Positions 6,461 to 9,938 of a DNA stretch of 9,938 nt are shown here, piece by piece. The stretch is from Nitrospirota bacterium (lineage in GTDB: Bacteria > Nitrospirota > Nitrospiria > Nitrospirales > UBA8639). A program made the position numbers and the translations under genes. The notes beneath the pieces are model-generated. The model was not told where the DNA came from, ran no database searches, and saw nothing but the letters and a program-made list of their open reading frames with translations. The DNA is taken from contig QIDY01000126.1 of the NCBI GenBank assembly GCA_003228495.1, positions 1 to 9,938 of the forward strand, read 5' to 3'. The stretch's first letter is position 1. Every line of letters starts with the position of its first letter.

Positions 6461-7855
6461 ATGGGCTACAACTTTCTGTCATGTGATCGCAACCAACTGT
6501 ATCTGATGCCGCCGGCATTGCAGGACTGGCTGCCCGAGGGCGATCTGGCCTGGTTTCTCCTGGATGCCGTGGCCCAGATGGATCTGACAGCCATTGAAGA
6601 GACGTATCGACGGGATGGCTGGGGCCAAGCCGCATACGACCCCACGATGATGGTGGCGCTGCTGCTGTATGCCTATTGTCTGGGCGAGCGGTCGAGTCGA
6701 CAGATTGAGCGGCTGTGCGAACGCGATATCGCCTTTCGTGTGATTGCCGCCAATCAGCGCCCTGATCATACGACGTTAGCGCGGTTCCGGAAAACCCATG
6801 AGACGGCGTTAGCCGCTCTGTTCACAGATGTGCTGCGGCTCTGTGCCGAGGCGGGTGTGGTCAAGGTCGGGGTGGTGGCGTTGGATGGGACCAAGATAAA
6901 GGCCGATGCAGCCCTGGCGGCCAATCGGACCGCGGGGGCGATCACCGCCGCCGTGCACGAGATGTTGCTCGAGGCCCAAGGAGCAGATGACGCCGAAGAC
7001 CGTCTCTATGGCACACAGCGACGCGGGGACGAACTGCCGAAGGCCTTGCAGACACGGGAGAGTCGGCGCGCCCGGTTGCAGGCCTGTCAGGCCCGGCTGC
7101 AACAGGAAGCCGAGGTGGCTCAAACGACGCAGCAAGCCAAGCACGACACTCGGCAGGCCGAGGAAGCCGTCACGGGCCAGAAGCCACGGGGGCGGAAGCC
7201 CAAGGCGGCTCAGGTGGTCGCGGACGAGATCACCGCGACGGCCAAAGCCAACGTGACCGATCCAGATAGCCGTATCATGAAAACACAGAGTGGCGATGTC
7301 CAGGGCTACAATGCCCAAGCCGTGGTGACCGCCGAGCAAGTGATCGTGGCCGCCGAGCTCACACAGCAGGCCAATGATCTCCACCAATTACACCCGATGC
7401 TGACCCAGGCCCGAGAGAACGTGCAGGCCATTGACCATGCTCAGGCCATCGGCATCGCGTTGGCCGATGCCGGGTATTGCAGTGAGGCGAACTTGACGGA
7501 GATGGTGCCGGAGGGACCGGAGCTGCTGGTGGCGACGAACAAGGACTGGAAGCAACGCAAGGCGCAGCGCGACCAGCCACCGCCGCGCGGGCGGATCCCC
7601 AAATGTCTGACGGCTCGGGAGCGGATGGATCGCGCCCTCCTGACGAAGCGAGGGCGCCGCTTGTACAAGAGACGGGGGCAGACGGTCGAACCGGTCTTTG
7701 GGCAAATCAAAGTGGGGCGAGGCTGTGATCGGTTCATGCGACGAGGCGAACAGGCGTGTGCCAGTGAGTGGAAGTTGCTCTGCACGACGCACAATTTGTT
7801 GAAGCTCTGGCGGAGCGGCAAGGCGAGCTGGGCGAATCAACATAGGGGAGGCTGA
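6461..7855 (+). CDS. IS1182-like DDE transposase
   Basis: A 464-residue protein that appears intact. The N-terminal ~100 residues (FLSCDRNQLYLMPPALQDWL, then YDPTMMVALLLYAYCLGERS and SRQIERLCERDIAFRVIA, PDHTTLARFRKTH) are the DUF772-type DNA-binding domain of IS5/IS1182 transposases. Acidic catalytic candidates are D142 in ALDGTKIKAD, D336 in ADAGYCSEANL and E410 in VEPVFGQIK, followed by the RGCDRFMRRG basic segment. A charged Gln/Arg/Ala-rich insertion lies between the first and second D (about residues 170-260), as is common in IS1182 members. The enzyme cuts and joins the inverted ends of its own element. It has its own promoter and AGGAGG site. Codon use is strongly G+C-biased compared with neighbouring genes. 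No frameshift or internal stop is seen. Confidence 0.93.
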   Translation: MGYNFLSCDRNQLYLMPPALQDWLPEGDLAWFLLDAVAQMDLTAIEETYRRDGWGQAAYDPTMMVALLLYAYCLGERSSRQIERLCERDIAFRVIAANQRPDHTTLARFRKTHETALAALFTDVLRLCAEAGVVKVGVVALDGTKIKADAALAANRTAGAITAAVHEMLLEAQGADDAEDRLYGTQRRGDELPKALQTRESRRARLQACQARLQQEAEVAQTTQQAKHDTRQAEEAVTGQKPRGRKPKAAQVVADEITATAKANVTDPDSRIMKTQSGDVQGYNAQAVVTAEQVIVAAELTQQANDLHQLHPMLTQARENVQAIDHAQAIGIALADAGYCSEANLTEMVPEGPELLVATNKDWKQRKAQRDQPPPRGRIPKCLTARERMDRALLTKRGRRLYKRRGQTVEPVFGQIKVGRGCDRFMRRGEQACASEWKLLCTTHNLLKLWRSGKASWANQHRGG

Positions 7856-7998
7856 CCGCAAGACTTGAGGCCATAAACTGGGAAGAAGAGACACGCTGAG
7901 ACACGAGGAGTTCACGTTTCCTGACCGTCTCGGCGAGACAACGGCGGGAAGAGAAGCCACCCCGGTGAGTGCCGGTCACGAGAAAAGTCGATCGCGAT

Positions 7999-8015
7999 GT
8001 TTGAGCAACAGGCTC
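7999..8015 (-). repeat. Right terminal inverted repeat of the IS
   Basis: GTTTGAGCAACAGGCTC is the inverse of the left end with one mismatch, followed directly by the second TTAT target copy. Between the transposase stop and this repeat (7856-7998) only a small GTCTC-GGC-GAGAC hairpin (7927-7939) is seen. Confidence 0.88.
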
Positions 8016-8017
8016 TT

Positions 8018-8035
8018 ATGTATCCATTTGGATAA
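8018..8035 (+). promoter_or_regulatory. Right copy of the split operator-like repeat, with a palindrome
   Basis: ATGTATCCATTTGGATAA matches the left copy at 15 of 18 bases. It contains the inverted repeat TATCCA-TT-TGGATA (8021-8034), the form expected for a dimeric regulator's site. It stands about 190 bases before the cytochrome gene. Confidence 0.42.
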
Positions 8036-8225
8036 CAAAAAAAATGAAATACTAGATCCTAGATTTTACAGGGAATTTTTAGTTCTATTTTCTTGGGCTT
8101 TTCGGACGTCTTAATTACCTCCACAAGGATAAAGGTGTTGGCATAAATAATGCTGATTTCTTTACCGGGGGTTCAATATTTTTTATGGTCTTTCCGGAAG
8201 ATTATATCCAACACGCGTAAAAACT

Positions 8226-9905
8226 ATGAAACTTGAGAGAAAAGTAATGAGTTCTCGACCCGTCCGTTTTTCTTTAATTGTGGCCCTAAGCCTTGTGCTT
8301 GGGTTGTTGAGTGTAGGAAAGGCTTTCGGTTCAAACAAGGGAATTCATTATTTGGATCAAGGGTTCGATGAAGAAACGCGGCAAACTTTTTACCATGCTC
8401 CCCAAGGGACCAGATTGCTTCCGTATTCGTGGTTTCTTGCGCTAGAACAGGCGACAAATTCCAACCGATTTCTTGAAGATAAAAACCTTAAGCGGCTTGG
8501 TATCATTCCCGATCATAACCCTCTAAAAAACCCAGACCATTTGCCAGTGGGATTTGCCAAAACCAATGATTCAATTGCTCAGGAAACCTGGGTGGGCTTA
8601 ACCTGTGCGGCTTGTCATACAACCGAAATTTCCTACAACAATCAAACGGTCAGGATTGATGGTGGATCTTCTTTGTTTGACGCAATGGTTTTTGCCGAAG
8701 AAATCGGCAAGGCGCTGGGTGCTATTGTTGGGGAACATTCTGATAAAGAAAAGCTTGGCCGCTTCGCAAAAGCCGTCCTGAAGGAGCAATGGAGTGAAAC
8801 TAGTCAGCAACAATTAAAAGTTAAAGTCCTGAACAATTTGAAGAAAAAGTTAGAGCCCCAACAAGTTGCAAAAGAAAGCGAGATTAATCTTTATCCCACC
8901 GTCTGGGGATCCGGGCGATTAGATGCATTGGGACGAGGGGGGAATACGGTTCTTTTCAAACTAGATAGGAGTAATCTTCGTCCAGCCGATGCTCCAGTTA
9001 GTTTCCCTGCAATTTGGAGCGCTTGGACTTTGAACTGGGTTCAGTGGAATGGGGCAATTATGCAGCCTATGGGGCGAAACCTCATACAAGCGCTTGGACT
9101 TAATGCCAATTTAATGTTGGATCCGAACAACAATCAGTTCAGGACGAGCGCGAGTGTTAGGGATCTGGCTGAGATTGAGAAACTGGTTAGAGGCCTTCGG
9201 CCTCCGGCCTGGCCTTCTGAAAAATTTGAATTACCTATCGATCAATCGCAGGTCAATCGGGGAGCCAATTTATACGAGCAACATTGTGCCCATTGCCATG
9301 TAGCTAAACTGACAGAACCAAATAAATATGGCAAGAAATTTAAAATGGTCAATCTTATTCCTTTAGAAGAAATTGGAACTGATCCCCTTTCGGCTACAAA
9401 TTTTCACCATCGTATCGTTAAGTCTGGTCCCCTCAGATTAGGATTACTGACAGTCGCGGATACAGCAGAATATCTCACCACCAAAATTCTCGAAAGACAA
9501 TATAAGGATCTGAAAGTCTCTCAAGAACAGCAGGAATCATGGAATGGATATCGTCCTAATACCATGCAGGGCAAGCTAGCCTATATTGCTCGGCCACATA
9601 GCGGAATATGGGCATTGGCTCCCTATTTGCACAATGGTTCGATCCCGAATTTATACCAACTTTTATCACCAAAAGAAGAACGCGATGCCGTTTTTTATGT
9701 GGGACATTCTGAATTTGATCCTTTTCATGTTGGTTTTGTCACTCAAAAGAAAACACGTAGTAATTTTAAATTTGATACAACACTTCCCGGCAATTCAAAT
9801 GCTGGACATGAGTTTCGTGATGGTCCACCAGAGAACGGAGTCATTGGGCCTTCATTGTCGAAACAAGAGCGGTGGGATCTTATTGAGTATCTGAAAACTA
9901 TTTGA
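8226..9905 (+). CDS. Exported di-heme cytochrome c, RoxA-like / di-heme cytochrome c peroxidase family
   Basis: A 559-residue protein. After a basic start, residues ~15-35 (FSLIVALSLVLGLLSVGKAFG) form a Sec signal peptide, so it acts in the periplasm or outside. Two heme c attachment sites are present: CAACH at 127-131 (GLTCAACHT) and CAHCH at 354-358. Early motifs YLDQGFDEETRQTFYHAPQG and LPYSWFLALEQ, then LPVGFA, RIDGG and WVQWNGAIMQPMGRN, are typical of the family that includes the rubber oxygenase RoxA and many proteins annotated as di-heme cytochrome c peroxidases. RoxA itself is longer (about 680 residues) and cleaves polyisoprene. Most relatives have no known substrate, so an oxygenase or peroxidase role is only a family-level inference. 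The ATG at 8226 has no clear ribosome binding site; the in-frame ATG at 8247 (MSSRPV) has GAGAG 7 bases upstream and may be the true start. The IS lies in its upstream region and could alter its expression. Confidence 0.87.
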   Translation: MKLERKVMSSRPVRFSLIVALSLVLGLLSVGKAFGSNKGIHYLDQGFDEETRQTFYHAPQGTRLLPYSWFLALEQATNSNRFLEDKNLKRLGIIPDHNPLKNPDHLPVGFAKTNDSIAQETWVGLTCAACHTTEISYNNQTVRIDGGSSLFDAMVFAEEIGKALGAIVGEHSDKEKLGRFAKAVLKEQWSETSQQQLKVKVLNNLKKKLEPQQVAKESEINLYPTVWGSGRLDALGRGGNTVLFKLDRSNLRPADAPVSFPAIWSAWTLNWVQWNGAIMQPMGRNLIQALGLNANLMLDPNNNQFRTSASVRDLAEIEKLVRGLRPPAWPSEKFELPIDQSQVNRGANLYEQHCAHCHVAKLTEPNKYGKKFKMVNLIPLEEIGTDPLSATNFHHRIVKSGPLRLGLLTVADTAEYLTTKILERQYKDLKVSQEQQESWNGYRPNTMQGKLAYIARPHSGIWALAPYLHNGSIPNLYQLLSPKEERDAVFYVGHSEFDPFHVGFVTQKKTRSNFKFDTTLPGNSNAGHEFRDGPPENGVIGPSLSKQERWDLIEYLKTI

Positions 9906-9906
9906 T

Positions 9907-9922
9907 AATTAACTTCTTAATT
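9907..9922. repeat. AT-rich inverted repeat after the cytochrome gene
   Basis: AATTAA (9907-9912) and TTAATT (9917-9922) face each other across CTTC, starting one base after the stop codon. The stem is made only of A-T pairs, so it is unlikely to terminate transcription. Confidence 0.3.
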
Positions 9923-9938
9923 GAGGTATTGATATGTG
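9923..9938 (+). promoter_or_regulatory. Ribosome binding site and probable start of a next gene
   Basis: GAGG at 9923-9926 stands 7 bases before an ATG at 9934, only 28 bases after the cytochrome stop. This is the layout of a following gene in the same operon. Only its first codon and two further bases lie in the window, so its product is unknown. Confidence 0.45.

Larger units (their letters stand above)
6384..8015 (+). mobile_element. Complete IS1182-like insertion sequence (1632 bp)
   Basis: The left end GAGCCTGTTGCACAAAC (6384-6400) and the inverted right end (7999-8015) match at 16 of 17 positions. TTAT flanks the element on both sides (6380-6383 and 8016-8019), a 4-bp target duplication. 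Inside are one promoter, one ribosome binding site and one intact transposase gene. The element is visibly richer in G+C than its surroundings, a sign of arrival from another background. Ends, duplication and uninterrupted transposase all indicate a recent and potentially active insertion. The family call rests on the transposase N-terminus and DDE motifs. It lies in the upstream region of the cytochrome gene at 8226. Confidence 0.9.

Noticed and set aside
6809..7387. 192-residue minus-strand frame inside the transposase gene
   Set aside because: It is antisense to a well-supported transposase in G+C-rich DNA, where long shadow frames are expected. It has no domain signature.
7927..7939. GTCTC-GGC-GAGAC hairpin after the transposase gene as a terminator
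   Set aside because: The stem is only five pairs with no following T run. It may be chance or part of the IS end.
8028..8060. Promoter for the cytochrome gene starting at TTGGAT (8028-8033)
   Set aside because: No acceptable -10 box is found at 16-18 bases, so I could not support a specific promoter.

Overview
The window is a piece of a bacterial chromosome with moderate G+C. One block, 6384-8015, is clearly richer in G+C and is an insertion sequence. The gene set is a Ppx/GppA phosphatase, a PqqD-like/methyltransferase fusion, an exported-looking methyltransferase, an ECF-type sigma factor with a membrane-anchored partner, and a RoxA-like di-heme cytochrome c. This would fit a Gram-negative bacterium such as a member of Nitrospirota. 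That placement is an inference from gene content and protein style; there is no rRNA or other marker here to prove it.

Layout. Positions 1-683 (+) hold the 3' part of a Ppx/GppA gene. It converges, 31 bases apart, on a minus-strand gene at 715-2232 encoding a 505-residue class I methyltransferase whose N-terminus looks PqqD-like. Behind that gene lies a 208-base spacer (2233-2440) with two strong palindromes, one of them inside a ~74-bp repeat-like element. Next comes a second minus-strand methyltransferase (2441-3118) with an N-terminal signal peptide. A divergent intergenic region (3119-3304) leads to a small four-helix CopD-like membrane protein (3305-3784, +).

Positions 3942-6040 (+) are a two-gene operon. 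An ECF-like sigma factor overlaps by one base (TAATG) a 513-residue protein with a short cytoplasmic N-terminus, one transmembrane helix, a long charged linker and a folded C-terminal domain. The arrangement is that of a sigma/anti-sigma pair in which the partner reads a signal outside the membrane.

Positions 6041-8225 are non-coding apart from a complete IS1182-like insertion sequence (6384-8015). It has 17-bp inverted ends, a 4-bp TTAT target duplication, its own promoter and ribosome binding site, and an intact DDE transposase (6461-7855). The insertion separates two copies of an 18-bp operator-like repeat. In the empty site these would lie 21 bp apart, upstream of the cytochrome gene.

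Positions 8226-9905 (+) encode an exported di-heme cytochrome c of the RoxA-like / 'di-heme cytochrome c peroxidase' family. A well-spaced ribosome binding site and ATG at 9923-9936 suggest that another gene starts just as the window ends. No tRNA, rRNA, CRISPR array or replication origin was seen.
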